A DNA stretch of 64,000 nucleotides from Gymnogyps californianus (Eukaryota > Chordata > Aves > Accipitriformes > Cathartidae). A program made the translations under genes and the position numbers. The stretch spans positions 18,600,428 to 18,664,427 of the forward strand of contig NC_059480.1 in the NCBI RefSeq assembly GCF_018139145.2, read 5' to 3'. A model generated the notes under the pieces. The model did not search any database and was not told the origin of the DNA. It worked only from the letters and a program-made list of their open reading frames with translations. This document shows positions 47,801 through 61,346 of the stretch, piece by piece (positions within the stretch are counted from its first letter, which is position 1; every line of letters starts with the position of its first letter).

Positions 47801-50800
47801 GGACGTGACGCGCAGCTGGGCACAACAACAGGACTAAAGCCCTAAGTGATGTCATCTGCAAGAAGCTAAATACGCTGTGAATAAAAGGCGCCTGCAGCTA
47901 GTATTTCAGCCTTGCCTTGCAAGGCTATTTTTGCTTAGATTGCCAAAATGTAATTACAACTAAATCCCCCCTAACAAATACCGGAGAGCAGCAGGGGAGA
48001 GTTGTATTTAAAAGGAATTTTAAGTAGCAGCCATAGTAGTACCTGATCGCAGCGGGGAAAACAAACTGCACCTGGAAAAGAGCATTTGGTTGAGAGCTGG
48101 TGACAAACAAGGGGCAAGAGCAGGAACAGGACCGTGGGGTCTCAAGAAACACAGAGGGATGCCACCACAGCCCGGGGAACTGCCCTGCTCCCTGCCCAGC
48201 CAGGTGCCAGCAGGCACAAACTGCCTGACCATGGGGAGCAGTTAGTCATCGCTGTCAGCGCGCTGAATGTTTCTAGAGTCAGCCTAGGACTGACACCCTC
48301 AATGCAGAAAACAAACCCTTCAGAAGACTGAATATTTTAAACTGTTTTCTCTGCTGGTCCTCGCTGCTTTCAGTCTAGACTTCAATAATAACACGAAGAA
48401 TTTGCAATTGGAGTGATGAGGCTGAAGGTCTCCTGGTGCCCAAGGCCGGTAATTGTCCCAGACATGGGCCGCTAATTCTGTGGTCATGACCAAATTGGCC
48501 CAAGCAGCCCCTTCTCCTGGGGGACCGCGCAGAGCACGTAGGGCAGGAGATGTGCCCCATCTCCGGCCGCAGCCTCCCCTCCTGGGCCTGATGCAAAGGC
48601 TCTATTAAAAACGAAAGGCAATTGTGCGATTCCCCAAGGAAGAGGGGAAAAGGCTGGAGCTGTTAATGAGTACAATTAGTGTTGTAGTCAAGCAGAATCA
48701 GAGGAAATAATTAGCTCCTATTGTTTCCGTGGCATCCAAATTGCAGCCACGCTGGCTTTCCAGGCAACAACCCATCAGTCTGGCCTCACCCCGGAGGACG
48801 GGAGACAGGGGGTCGCTCGCAGCCTCTCTTCTGGTCACAGCTTTCATGCAGCTATAAGCGGCAGCCTGGGCCATCATCCCCTTCTGCTACACCCACTGGG
48901 GGTCCAGTTTCCCAGACGGCCGGAGACTTGCAAACCTCAATGCACCCCAGAAGCATGCATGGCCCTGCTTTCAGCCCTTCCTTGGACCCAACACAGGGCA
49001 GCACTGCTGGCTTTCCATTGGGACAGCCAGAGTCAAGGCAACTAAGTGACACCAAACATCTCTTTGTCCTAGTTTAAAGGAGCCTTGCATCCCTCTCCCC
49101 CAACAAATAGGGCTGGGTGCAAGGCACTGCTAACCGGGGAGTATGAAGAAGGCGCAAAGACAAAGCAAGCATCTCATTTTTTAAGCAAGATGTTACATCT
49201 CTAACTCCTCTGCCTCTATAACTCCACAAATACGGTGAAGTTTGGCCACCACTAGCACTTGGGGTGCTTTGCTGCTTCATACAGGTGGGCAGCTCAGGGG
49301 AAGATGCTTCATGGAGCTGGCAGAAGCGGGCCTGGGGCCTTACCACAGCCTAGAGAAATACCGTCCCACTGATTTTTAGACAGAGCCAAAAAAAAAAGAG
49401 AGAGACTGAAAGAAACAAAGAGACCCAATAATTTATTGGCAGAGCTGAAAGGGGGCATTTGAAAACCATAGGGCTGACTCTCAACTGGGAAGCTCCTCCC
49501 AGCTGCAGAGAGATTTATAATACTGGTATCCCTCAGCAAAAGGCTCTGATGTTGAGGCAGAATCCCAGAGATCCTGCATGCCCTGTAGAGAAAGAGAGGA
49601 AAGTGCTGCAAGATGCGGCCCTGAGGGCACACTGCTAATTGAAAAGTTGGCCTCCCGTCCCACTGCTAAAAAAAAGTTTGTGTATGACAAAATCAGCCTC
49701 TATTGTCACCGCTGCTGGAGGGCTTCAGATGGATCCTTCCTCCAAGGAGGAGTGCAAGAGAGCGGCCCATGAGTCCCTTCAGAGGTCGGAGGGCACTGGT
49801 GGAGACCTCTCAGTGCTTTCAACACGGAGAGAGGAGCTTAGTGCCAACTCTTGTCCTCACAATGTGATTTTTGTGTTTCGAAAGCTTGAATTATCCCTGG
49901 AAAACAGAAGGAAGAAAGAGGTTAAAGGTGTGCATTCCTTCAGATCACAGCACCCCCCATTCCACCCACCACGGCTACCAGTGTTGCCATCCAGTATGTC
50001 ACTCAAATCAATGTTCATTAAACCTCCTAAGCAGATCTGCTTTCTAACTAGAGACTTTTCACATAAGTCAACCTGCTGCTCCGGAACACTTGGAACATGG
50101 GGAGATCCTGGTTCATCCCCATCCATCAGGAAGAAAAAGAGTGTCATCTCCTGTGAGCAAAGCATATGATAGACTCTGGAAACCTCCCTGATAGATTCTG
50201 ATGTTTAAACAACTTGCAAGATCTCTTCCTTCCCAAACATTTGTACTCAGGGATTCTGCTTGGAGCACAAATATACCATCAGTCCAACCTCCCCTGCCTC
50301 TGTCCCTTGTATTTAGGCTCCTTTTGTCATGCTGTCAACAAATTTAGCTCTCTGGTCTCTCCTACCTTAAAAGGATATCTAATCTGAAAAGGACGTTTCC
50401 CTCAAGTTTAAATAGAAGAGTTTCTTCAGCAGCTTTTACTCACATGAGTACAGCCACATGAGTCGCAGGGGCTACTGACAAAGAAAGGACTGGTGGCCCA
50501 CAACCTTCGTTTGTATAGTCTTGCGGCACACGGCAGCAACTGAAGATGGGGCAGGTTACAGAAACCTGTGTTGATGCTTATTGCTAGCCTGTGAGCAGCA
50601 GCAATAGGCAAAGCATATTTACACATTAATAGAAAGGTGGTGTGTTTTTTTAAACTCAAATGGAAATAAATGAGATTACAATTATTTTGAGAGGATAAGT
50701 TTGGCAGCTCTTCCCGTAACAGGGACCGGGCAGTAAGTTGCCCAAACCAAACACCTAGGGATGCCTCAGCACATATCACACCAAATCGGCAGAGCTGTGT

Positions 50801-51454
50801 TGAAGAGCAAAGGCAGCAGCTTCAGAAGCAAGGTGCTCTGCAGGACTGTAAAATCCTGCTTAAACCCTTGAGCTAGCATTGTGCGCTGCTAAGAGCTGCA
50901 CAGTAGCTGTTATCACAGCACAGTGCATGCTGGAACACCTCCAGGAGGCAGGCTGGAGAGCTGGAGGAGCAGAAGGAAATAAAACCACTCTTTAGAGAGT
51001 TAAACAAGTTACTCTGCTATGACATGACAGCAAAAACCATGCTGGAGTCCATCTGCAGAAGACTGGGGTTCACCTTTGCACTTGCCAGCAAAATAGGCTG
51101 TGCTGCCATTTGGGAACATGATTCAGGATTCATTAACTGGATTCCAGTTAATTTGCAACAATGGTTTGGCTTTCTATCCCATACTGTACCTTCACCCATG
51201 CCATCTATCTCAGGAGGACAGCACACTTTGGTTAGCTCTTTCTCAGGCAGGTTTCTACATTTCCCCTCCTTTTGCCTTTGTCGGGGTGCCCCAGGCCCTC
51301 TGCTCATCACTACTCTTCCTGCTCAGCATAGGTAACCCAATACAGTTGAGAGCTAAATCAACTCTGTTCTCCTATACACCTGGCACATTTACTGCCTTCT
51401 GAGACTGGTATTTCATGAAGTGAGCTGGTTTCCTCTTCCAGAAGGTCACCTGAA

Positions 51455-51625
51455 TGTCATCTAACAATAACAACACTACTAGGTGCCTGTGTATCATTTT
51501 GTAACCATTGATCCTCACAAAAAGCCAAATCTGTGAGGAAAGATAGATATTATTTTCACCCATGACTTCAGAGCAAGCTATGAGAACACTGCTTGCCCAA
51601 AGCTGTGGAGGGAGGTTTTGGGATC
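51455..51625 (+). mobile_element. MIR-like SINE remnant
   Basis: Order of phrases follows the amniote MIR consensus: AACAATAACAACAC, AGGTGCCTGTGTATCATTTTG, TTGATCCTCACAA, CTGTGAGGAAAGATAG, ATATTATTTTCACCC, then CTGCTTGCCCAAAGCTG. Diverged and non-coding. Confidence 0.55.
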
Positions 51626-54600
51626 CCCAGTGGCCCCTCAGAGCTCAGCTGTGTGGGAGCAGCTACATACCACCATGGGGTGGGAACTGGGCAATGTAAC
51701 GCTTCCTTCCAGCAGGTTCCTCTGCTCTGGCACTCGGCAATCCAGCAATCCCACTTGGCTACAACCAAACGCAACTCTCATCGCCAGGCCTCCTGCTAGC
51801 CCTTTTTAAGGAAAGGGCCTGCCATCACGGAAGCGGGCACTGGAGGGGAAAAACAATCCGAGCTGCGAGGCTCACAACAGCCCTGAGCTCACCTTGGCTA
51901 TTTCCTCTGCACATGGTTGGTTGCCACTACCAGAAGTAGCAGGTGGTTTCATCTCATTAGCCACAGCATTATTATTTCTAAATACAGTAGCTACTGTGTG
52001 TCCTTCCTGAACAAGCTTTTATTGACAGACTAATTTATTCTGCTCCAGCCCGCTGTCAAGAGCAAAGACACATATGCCAAGCTCCAGGTGCCTCTCTCAG
52101 TGTCCATCACATGGATGTGCTTAGCGTTCGTTTACCACTCCATATCGTCAACCCTAGGTAACAGACCCAAGCTGAAGACATACCTCTCAGCCTCCTGGGA
52201 CCAGGTCTGGGGTATAAGTGCCTTGCACAGAGGAAGGACACATCAGCAAAATAGCACAGAGCATCACAACAGAAAATGCTGCATGAATGGAGACCACGGT
52301 GAATGTTGGTGGTTTTGGTCAAAAAAAATTAAAAAAATAATTTTTTACCTTTGGGAAAGAGCCAATAGCAGAATGGGCGCACCACCAGGCCCATAAGACA
52401 AGAGAACATGCCAGCCCACAGGAAGAGGGTTGGAAGCTGAGAGGTATGCCATGAAGTCACATAGGAAGAAAGATGAGGCCCTACCCTGGGTGTGACAGAG
52501 GGAGGGGGAGCGTTCGATCAGCGGCCACTGCTGTTCACCAGGCCATGAAACTCCTCCCAGGCCCTGGCAAGCCAGAGGGAAAAAAAAAAAATGAAACAAA
52601 AAACAAAAAAACAGCACTTCAGATCAAAGGCTTCTTAACTTTTAACGAGAGCAGAAACATTCAATGGCGTTTGAAAGGCACTTGTCTTCAGAGAGCAAGG
52701 CAATATTCTCCGATAGCCCTAGTGGATAGAAGCATCCTTAAAACCCAGCCAAACATCTGACAGCGCGAGGCAGCTTTAACGTTCTGCACAGATATGAAGC
52801 GTTCCCACTGGCTGCTGGTGATACAGCTACATTAATACCCAGAGACAGGTATGACCTTCCCAGTCACAAATGGAATATCCATTTCCTATTGCTAATAAAA
52901 TAGCCGATGTTACGTCTTTCTGAAGGATTATCACGTTCCTTGGCTGGTTAAACTCAGCCAGTTACTGGCCTCATGCTTCACCACACACCTGTGTGTAGAA
53001 ATCCCCCCAAAAGGGGCTTCTTTTAATGCCACACAGCTTAGTCATTATGAAATTCTTCGATCAGGCAGCAGAATCCAATTGTTATTAGAAAGTCTCATTT
53101 CCTATTGTAAATCTGCATTGTTAATGACGACCCAGTAAAAACATTACAGCTATGTGAAATGAAAATGTTTTCAGATAAGTTAGAGGGACAGGCCTAACGC
53201 TGCATTCCCTGGTGGAGAACGTTACTGACAGACGAAGTTAGCAGACTGAAAAATTGCTGTCTGTTTTACGAAGGCAGCATACTGAAAGCCCTCTCAGGGA
53301 AAAGATGCCGAGGTTAATGTGAGCATGACTATTATCTTCTGGGATCAGAGACATCAAAGAACCTCATAGTTCCCCATGCCCAGCAAAACAGTGCTGGTGC
53401 CTACAGCACATGCCAAGCCATTTACTGAACCCAGAGAGTCCCATGGAGCTGGATGGACCTTAAAGGGAACCCAGGTCAGTCATAAACCCAGACCACCCTG
53501 CAGATTTTGTTGCTGGTACTTAGCAGCTACCTCACATCTTGTTTTCTGCATTGCCTCATCAGGCCACTGCAACACAACAGGAGAGTCCAGAAATGGAAAT
53601 CCTGTATTAGTCAGCATCTGTGCTAGAACCAGACCACCAGCCTGGCTCTTACCTGAGCCTCACAGAGTCAAGCTCCCAATCAGTATGAGCAAAAGCAGCT
53701 CAGATGTCATATGCTCTTTCCCAGCAAAGTCATAGCCCAAACAAACACACAGCATACTGGCAGAGCGCCTGTCACACGCACTCTGCAAGACTGTACACCA
53801 CATACAGGCAGTCTTGCTGGGAACCTAACAAAGAGGGCACAAGCAAGAAGCTTGTCACTGTGGTGTACAGCTTGGAATTTGTGACACTGCCTTCCCAGAC
53901 CACAGGACAGCAAATCCCTCTTTTGAAAGCGCTGAAGGTGAAATCCTAAAGGTCAGTGACTTCAGCACCACCTGTACAAGCCTGGTGAGTGGCAAAACAC
54001 TCTAGTTCTTCCCAGTTCAAAACTGTTTTGACAAAACTTCCAAGAAGCAACTAAATCTCCATAGCCTCCCAAGGCACAGGCTCCTGTGAACTACCAAGGT
54101 GATCATGTGGTCTAAGAGATTCCTTATCTATGGCTGGCTAGGTTTCCTCCTCAGTCTCCCTCCATCCATGGAAGCTCAAAATCCTCCTGATCTTGACTAG
54201 GATGGACAAGTGAGTAACAGTCATCCACTGGAGTCCCAAAGCTACACGGTATCTCTAGCTGACCCTCAGACACGAGCCATTGAAGCCAAAGGAAACATGA
54301 GGGAGAAAGACAGCAAAGGGTGCTGTAGATGCAACAGGACAGCACACAGGACACAGCTGTGGTGCATTAGTACACCAGGTCAGATCTGCAATTCAGCTTG
54401 ACGTACAGCAGCATGCTGCCTGGAGGAGAGAAACCCACAAGTGGCTCATTCTAAGCAAGGCAGCAGCACAGAAGCCCCTAAATGGGAACTTTCCCCCCAA
54501 GTCTCCCCAGACACAGCACCCTTCAAGGCCACAAGGCCAAGAAATCTTCCAGAGAAAGGAAAACTGCCCATGTCACCCAGTCAGCACATGGTACTAGACA

Positions 54601-55289
54601 CTGGGTACAACTGCCTCCCTCCAGAAGAAAGTTAGGGGGAAGAGAAACTCTGGATCTGAAGCCCTCTTAGCTGCTGAATACAGGTTGGAAAGCTATGCAC
54701 ATCTCCAGCTTTGTCAAAAGTCTCTACCTTCATGTCTTCCCTCCAACCTCCCATGCCCTGTATTTCTACCACATTTCCATCACCTCTAATCACATCTTCT
54801 TTCCTCTCCCACGGTTCTCCCCAAACTCGTACCTTCTGTTCTCTGCAGAAGGGACACAAGGGCAGATTATTTGTCAACATAATCGATAATTTATTACCCC
54901 TTTCAAACCAAGGAGTTCCCTGTTCCAACATCCCAATAACATCATGCACATAGTCCTTCAGCTGCCAAGTCCTTCTCACAGATACAGAGAAAAAGCTCTT
55001 CCAGCCAAGAATTTTTAAGCCAAGACCCTCATACATATTATAGCACTAATGACTCCAGCTATCTGCTGACTTGACTGAAAAAATCCACCAGGATGTGTCT
55101 GCCCTAATGTACCTAAACTATGCTAGCGGAGCAAACTGCTCTCCATTTCGTACCGAACAAGGCTGCCAGTTAATTTCATCTGGCAGAATCTTTACGACCT
55201 GTGACGTGCCAAAGGCACAGTGCCAGAGAGTCTAAGAGGTTATTTTTATGTATAGACATTTTTAGTACCTTATTGCTATACTGTCTGTG

Positions 55290-55400
55290 CAGTGATCAGA
55301 TACTCAGTGAATTGATCCCCAACACTTAGGTTATTCCCATTGAACAGATGGGAAATGGAAACATTAGCAGGCTAAATAAAGCCAGCCAGAGCTGTTCTTC
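55290..55400 (+). mobile_element. Possible MIR-like remnant
   Basis: AGGTTATTCCCATTGAACAGATGGGAAATGGAAAC resembles the MIR stretch for 'cccattttacagatgaggaaactg'. Weak match. Confidence 0.3.
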
Positions 55401-58400
55401 CACACTCATTCCTGACCCACAACTGTTGAAACTTCCCACCCTCTCCCCCACTGCTCAGGGTCAGGACTCAGGCAGGGCTCCCTTTATCCCCATCAAGTAA
55501 GCTGGGGAAAAAATGCAAAAAGAAGCCACTATCGGAGACTCCAGCAAAAAGAGGAAGAGCAGCCACAGCCGCTTCAAGGGACTTTCCAAATCACCATTGT
55601 GCAAGCAGCACTAGCTGTTTTCTCCAGCCACCCTCAATCTTTAAGTCCTAGCAGTTCCCCTTCAGTATTTCCCTGTGCAGCCCTGCCTCCTTACCGTCTC
55701 CCTCCCCAGCTAAAAAAGGAGACAGAGAGCTTATAGTGCATGCTACCCTCCTAACAGTCACCAAGGTTTGTCCCTTCCACCAGCCTGCATGAAACCTCCC
55801 AGCACAACGACCACTCACTACACTCTGCAGGTATGGTGTCCAGAGCAGCACAGCCTCTTCCTGGGTGCTCCCCATGTTCTATCAGTGTTTGGGATTTGTT
55901 CAAAGCCAGTCAAGACCTTTGTGACAGGCCTGAAAACTAACAGCTTTAAAAAAATCTAGGATATTCTTTTAGTCTGAAATAATTCTTTCACATATCTGGC
56001 AGTATCTGTAGCAAAGGCAAACGGAAGCCATCGTGACTTTGAAATGAAGACATCTGAACTGACCTCCTTGAAAAGAAACATGAAATAAATAGGTCATAGT
56101 CACTTCTTTGGTAAGAGACAGGCCACCAAGATATGGAAGCCTTTTACAATGCCACAGACACTTCTGAACAAAGCATACTACAGTGACGGAGAACGAATCA
56201 ATGAATCCATCATTTCAAAGCCCAGGTCTACGGAAATGCTCTTAGACTTGCAGCACCTGGAAATATTACTGGAATTGGAGAATGGAGTGATAAATGAATT
56301 AAGCCAGTATTGCAGAGACTCAGGAGAAGAGGACAGCTATCAGATCTGGAACCTCACCACTCTCCTCTAGCTTTTATTCCTGCTCTCAGACTTGAAGGAA
56401 TGAGAGTGAAACAACACAGCGCTCTAGAGCTGGCAAGACCCACAGCAACTTGCCTTCCACTGACAGGCATCAGACAGTGTATATGGGTCCCATTTGCAAA
56501 CCATCTAACTTTAGACCAGGTTAAACCTGCTCACACCATTTAAGATAAAGTCAAAGACAAAGATGACACAACTAGGACAGCAGCATTGAGGAGTTCTCCT
56601 AAGGTCTTGGAAATTGGCAAGCAAATGGAAACCAGTGCTGTAAAAACATAACAGAGTTACAGAAGTAGCTGAACTCTGATGTAACAAGGGAGACTTCTCA
56701 CAAGCACCCCACCACCAGCTTACTGTCTCACAAACACTAATCTTCTTGCCCAACACCTGCCACTTCCATGGGGATTTCTCTTCCTCATTCCTCACTTTTT
56801 TTGTCATTCCTCACTTTTTTGTCCTGAGAACCTTGCCCCTGCAGTCTTTTTACAGTGCATACACTTATTCCCTCCACAGGATACCTGCTTGTTTCCTAGC
56901 TAAAATATAGTCTAAGGCCATTTCCTCCAACTGCCTGCAGTGAAATGAATCCAGTGCCAGCCCTATTAAGATCAACTATTCTTCTCATTTACTCGAGCCA
57001 TCCCATTAGTTATCAGTGGTGACTTTGAAAGGAAAGGATAGTTTTATACCCTGCTCAGCTCTCACTGCAGCAGGCACTTACAAATAACTGAAGCTTTGTT
57101 TTCAGAAAAAGCAGCCTTGCTTTAGAGCTGACAGGACGATCCATAAAGTCACACAGCAACCAAAATATTTCCAGACCAGCCCGCTCAGTAGCAGCCTGCT
57201 GTATGACCACAGGTCTGATCGCTCCTGGCATATGAAGCAATGTTGTTGAATTTGCCTGGGATTCCTGGACAGTACTGCAGGTGAGAGCTCTCAACACAGG
57301 AGATGGTCACTGACCACACAGTTACCAGTGTGGAAAAGAAAGGCTGATAACCCCAGGTAGGGCAAAGGTGTATGCAAGACAGCCAAGCACTTTCACGCTG
57401 CAATGCTCAAAAATCAAACTTTACAGCGATCACTTCCCCTCCACCCCTCTCCCAACTGCAGTTCACTCACTACAGATACCTGAATATTTTCAGTGGCTTC
57501 ACTGAGACATGACCAGGCTGTGGCCAGCAATATTCTGCTTTCAAAAAAACCACAGTGCACCTCCTAAGGCAGCAAAAGTAAGAGTGATTTTTTGGTTTGT
57601 TTTTTTTTTTTCTTAATTCCAAACCACAGGGAGTGCCACTGTCCATAACCCACTGTCACTGCTGGACCATGTCACCTCCAAGGTTAACAATGCTGATGAA
57701 CAGAACCTATTAAGTGGTTCACTACATCCGAGTGCACCTCTCTCAGTCCACCTCCAAGGGAACACAGAGAAGCTATTTCTCTCCAGCTACTGAAACAAGG
57801 TAGTCCACAAAATGTCACATATGTTCTTTTCAGGCGCTCAGCACTGTAACGTCTAAGGTACTATAAATCCCCTGGAATTAAGCAGAGTCCAAGAGATTGT
57901 TCTAGCTCTTCTAGCAAGATTAGAAATTAATACAGACTAGGCTGACCCTTCCACTCGCTGGGATTTAGGCAGCTTGTCAATATCACAAGCAAGAGAAAGG
58001 ACAAACACAGGAAAATTGCAATGAAAGATCTGCTTATCTAGCTAAATGCACAAGCCCCACCACTGAGAGCAGAAAGGACAGAATGCAGAATAGCTCCTTG
58101 GTATAGCTGTGAAGCAACAGATACTTTTCAAATGCAGCTTGGCAGCACCACTGCTTTCTGAAACAAAGGGGGCTGCAGCCTCACTGACAACTCATGAAAA
58201 ATGGTGTCTAAAAATGAGTTAATATGAAATGCATCGTCACAAAAGGAATATATAAAACCTCAAACACAGGGCTCAGGTTCCACAGTGACAGGCATGCTAG
58301 CAATTTCTACAGAAGCATTCATTTACAGCGTGTCAAAAGCTAATCCAGGTCAATTCACTACCTAAAAGTCAAGGTTTTGAGAAACGCCTGTTCTTTTCTT

Positions 58401-60968
58401 GCTAAGCGTGCTCCCTTCCCTGAAGCACAATCAATGCCAATCAAACCCTGCACATGAGCAGAGCTCTAGTGGAGAGATGCAGCCCATACAAATGAAAAAT
58501 GCCACCAGCCCCCCTAGAAAGGCAGCCCTGACAAAGCCTACAGCACGGCTCTTCCATTAGAGCCTTTCATAAAACACAGCCAGAGTGTGAATATAGAGTG
58601 CTGGCTAGAAAGCCCTCCCGAGTCATAAATCACATGGTACACGCGCAGCATAAGTGGAGTTTATTCATGACGGACAGTATTTCAACAGGGCTTGATAGAT
58701 GGGTGAGGAAAAGGAGCCAGACTTTATGGAGGACAGAACTAGTTACACAAGAGATTCTTCATTAGTGAGAGAACCTTAATGATATGAAGCACAGCCAAGC
58801 AGAGTCAGACTGAAAGCTGGGGTTGTCCTGCTCTCCTCTGTCAGCGAAGCAGGCACCGTCACCTCTCTGCAGCTGCTGCTGCTTGCTGCCTGCTGGTACC
58901 AGGCAAGAAAGGCACAAGAAGCCGGTCCACGCATCACTACACAGAAACTCCACTGACAAGCAGTTCTGCTCTGAATTTACACCAGTGCCATTAGAAGGAG
59001 ATGTTGGACAGCACTGCAATCAGACTAGTGGAGCTCAAGCGAGGCAATGGAAAAAAAGAGCTCTCATGATCCCCTACATGGCAGAAAGTTAATTGCTTAG
59101 ATCTACCTCACTAGGACACCATCAAACCAACTCCTGACTATCCCTCCTACCCACAGAAGAGTAAGCAGGAGACAAGCCAGTCCGCCCCTAAAGAATTGCT
59201 CCCAGCTGTAACCTGAGCTACTAAACTTGATCCTCGAACACCTGTTATTCTTGGACAGGCTCATTTTGCACCATACGTCAGCAGCACAAAATGAAACTTT
59301 GATGCTATGCAGGAAGAGAGGGCAGCAAGCATGGCATGTTACACTGTTGTAGGGAAATAAGACCACAATATTGGATGCACCATCACTCAAGGACTGACAC
59401 CTGCCAGAGCAAGAACAGTTACAAACATTGCTATAGCAGCATTCTCTGTGCTAGGAAGTGCTCGTGGCAATAGCTTATAAGGGAGAGGCCACATCATTTC
59501 CATTCTAAACTTGCTACACAAACCACCACCACAGCTTAGGACAATTGGCTCAGTACGCAGCTTTCCCTGCAGAGACTGAGAGAAGTCAAACACCTCCCTC
59601 CTCCCCACCACAAAGCCACATCACCACAGTTTGCAGTCTGCTACTGCTGAACAGGAGTAAAATATCCTGTTATGTGTCCACATGAGCACTTCGCTATCTC
59701 ATAACATGGACAGAGAGTCGATAGTGCCCTCTCCTGGCAAGAAGTGCATGAGAAATGGTACTGGCAAAATCATGAATACAAGATTTCAACAACAGAAGTG
59801 GGAACTTTCAGAAACCAAAGCTGCCTGGAAAAGATTCAGTTTAATAATAATAATTTCTCCTTCCCTTCTCTTTCCCACACACACAGGAGGGAGGGCCACA
59901 TGTAACACAAGATGCCTACAGACAGTTTAAACAAGACCTCTGTATTATTGCTAGTGACCCACATTCAAAATTGGCCTCAACTGGAAGCTAGCTGTCCGCT
60001 AAAAACAGGACTGATCTTACCAAACTGTGTGACAGCACACTGAAGACAGAGTGATTATGTGGACAGGACAAGCCAGCATAATGAAAGGAAGTCATGAAAG
60101 GTACTTGCACCCTAATTACAGGCTAGATTAGAAAGCTCACTGCTCTATCAATGTCTTAGTAATTTGTTTCACTTCTTTTTCTGGGTACACCTTTTCAAGT
60201 GTTAATTTAACCAATATGACCTAATCAGTGTATTGGTTTATAATACGCTTAAGAAAAAAAGAAAAAAAAAAAAATCACATTATTCACCTCTTAACTAATA
60301 CCTATATATGAAATTTTTTGTCACTTTGTGGGAAATAAAAGTCACCCTGAATGGCCTGGTATGGTAAGCTATAATAGGTTTATTTAAAAATACAGCTGTC
60401 CTCTCTGTGTACTGTGATCTTCTAGTCTTGTTAAAGAGCCTCTGTCACCAGGGCCTGGAAGACTTAATATACGACGTTTATTATGATTAGAAATCATTTG
60501 TACAGCACTGTAAATTCACACAGCACTTTCCCAAGACCATTTATAAGTCTAATGGCACTATAAATCCCCGTTAGCTTCCGCACTTTATTCCCCAGAATCT
60601 CTGTTATTCAAATGATCTCGTCACCCCCAATGCAATCTTGTCTTTGCATACATCAAGCCACAGTCCCACACTGGGCTGCCCATCTCCCAAGTGACAGGCT
60701 GGGTGGATTGCTAAAAAAGCCCTGGACTATACACTTCAAAAAAATAAGGTTTTACTATTAGAACCAAATGTCCCTAACAACAGCACGATAATGACACAGA
60801 TATTTGGCTTTCAAAGCGCACTGGCAACAAATGCTGCTGTTTGTATTACTGTTCGCAGTGAACAGCCCTAACGCACATGAGCACTTCTTTCAATTCTTGC
60901 GATCTGCATTAAATTGCTCAAGCACGCATGCAACCAGCAGCAGGCCCTCCCCCTGCCACCACACGTAC

Positions 60969-61346
60969 TTGATGCTATCGGTGTGTGTTTTATATTCCAT
61001 GATGGTGTTGGGAGGTAGGTTGAGCACTCTTCGTAACGTATCGCGTATCCGGGCTGTCGTGGCCTGGTCGCTGGCTGTCTTGTTCCATATCGAGATAATA
61101 TCCTCCTATGGGATAGCATGTGAGAGTTAAGCAGATGGTATTTTTTGTAGCCCTGCCAAATGGAAGTACATGCCAGTTCTCAGAAGCGCTTACCTGGAAT
61201 CGGACAGAGACAACTGCCCCACAGATTTCTTCCCCCACCATAAACTGTTCTCCCAACATTGCCAGAATGAGATTCTCCCAGCATCGTGACGCTAAGCCCT
61301 TTCGCAGACGGATAATCCATTTACCACCATTTTTGTTGGCATCATC
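60969..61346 (-). CDS. EIF4E2: EIF4E2 (4EHP), two 3'-proximal coding exons
   Basis: EIF4E2 binds the mRNA 5' cap without recruiting eIF4G and represses translation with GIGYF2. Minus-strand exons: 61194-61346 (51 codons, phase 0-0) and 60969-61105 (137 nt, ending phase 2). The first encodes DDANKNGGKWIIRLRKGLAS, then CWENLILAMLGEQFMVGEE and ICGAVVSVRFQ; the second EDIISIWNKTASDQATTARI and DTLRRVLNLPPNTIMEYK and ending THTDSI. This is nearly identical to human 4EHP. Acceptors are CTAG and CATAG, donors GTAAG and GTACGT. Upstream exons (cap-binding Trp residues) lie beyond 64,000; the final coding exon was not found. Reading through the last donor would add a 26-residue tail beginning KYVWWQGEG before a stop near 60,890. 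Transcription converges on CHRNG. Confidence 0.95.

Larger units (their letters stand above)
44855..60968. other. Long stretch without recognised exons, CHRNG to EIF4E2
   Basis: GC content falls visibly from about 46.5 kb onward and low-complexity A or T runs appear (52,320-52,345; 52,579-52,610; 57,590-57,613; 60,250-60,275). Part of this must be EIF4E2 intron and 3' UTR, since the last human EIF4E2 coding exon (beginning MPGRLGPQ) is not directly after the exon at 60,969. I searched by eye for that exon on the minus strand and did not find it. Short open frames (for example 56149-56370, 73 codons) resemble no known protein. Confidence 0.5.

Noticed and set aside
56149..56370. 73-codon open frame with hydrophilic, non-repetitive peptide
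   Set aside because: It looks more protein-like than its neighbours but matches nothing I know, has no Kozak or splice support, and stands alone in AT-rich spacer DNA.
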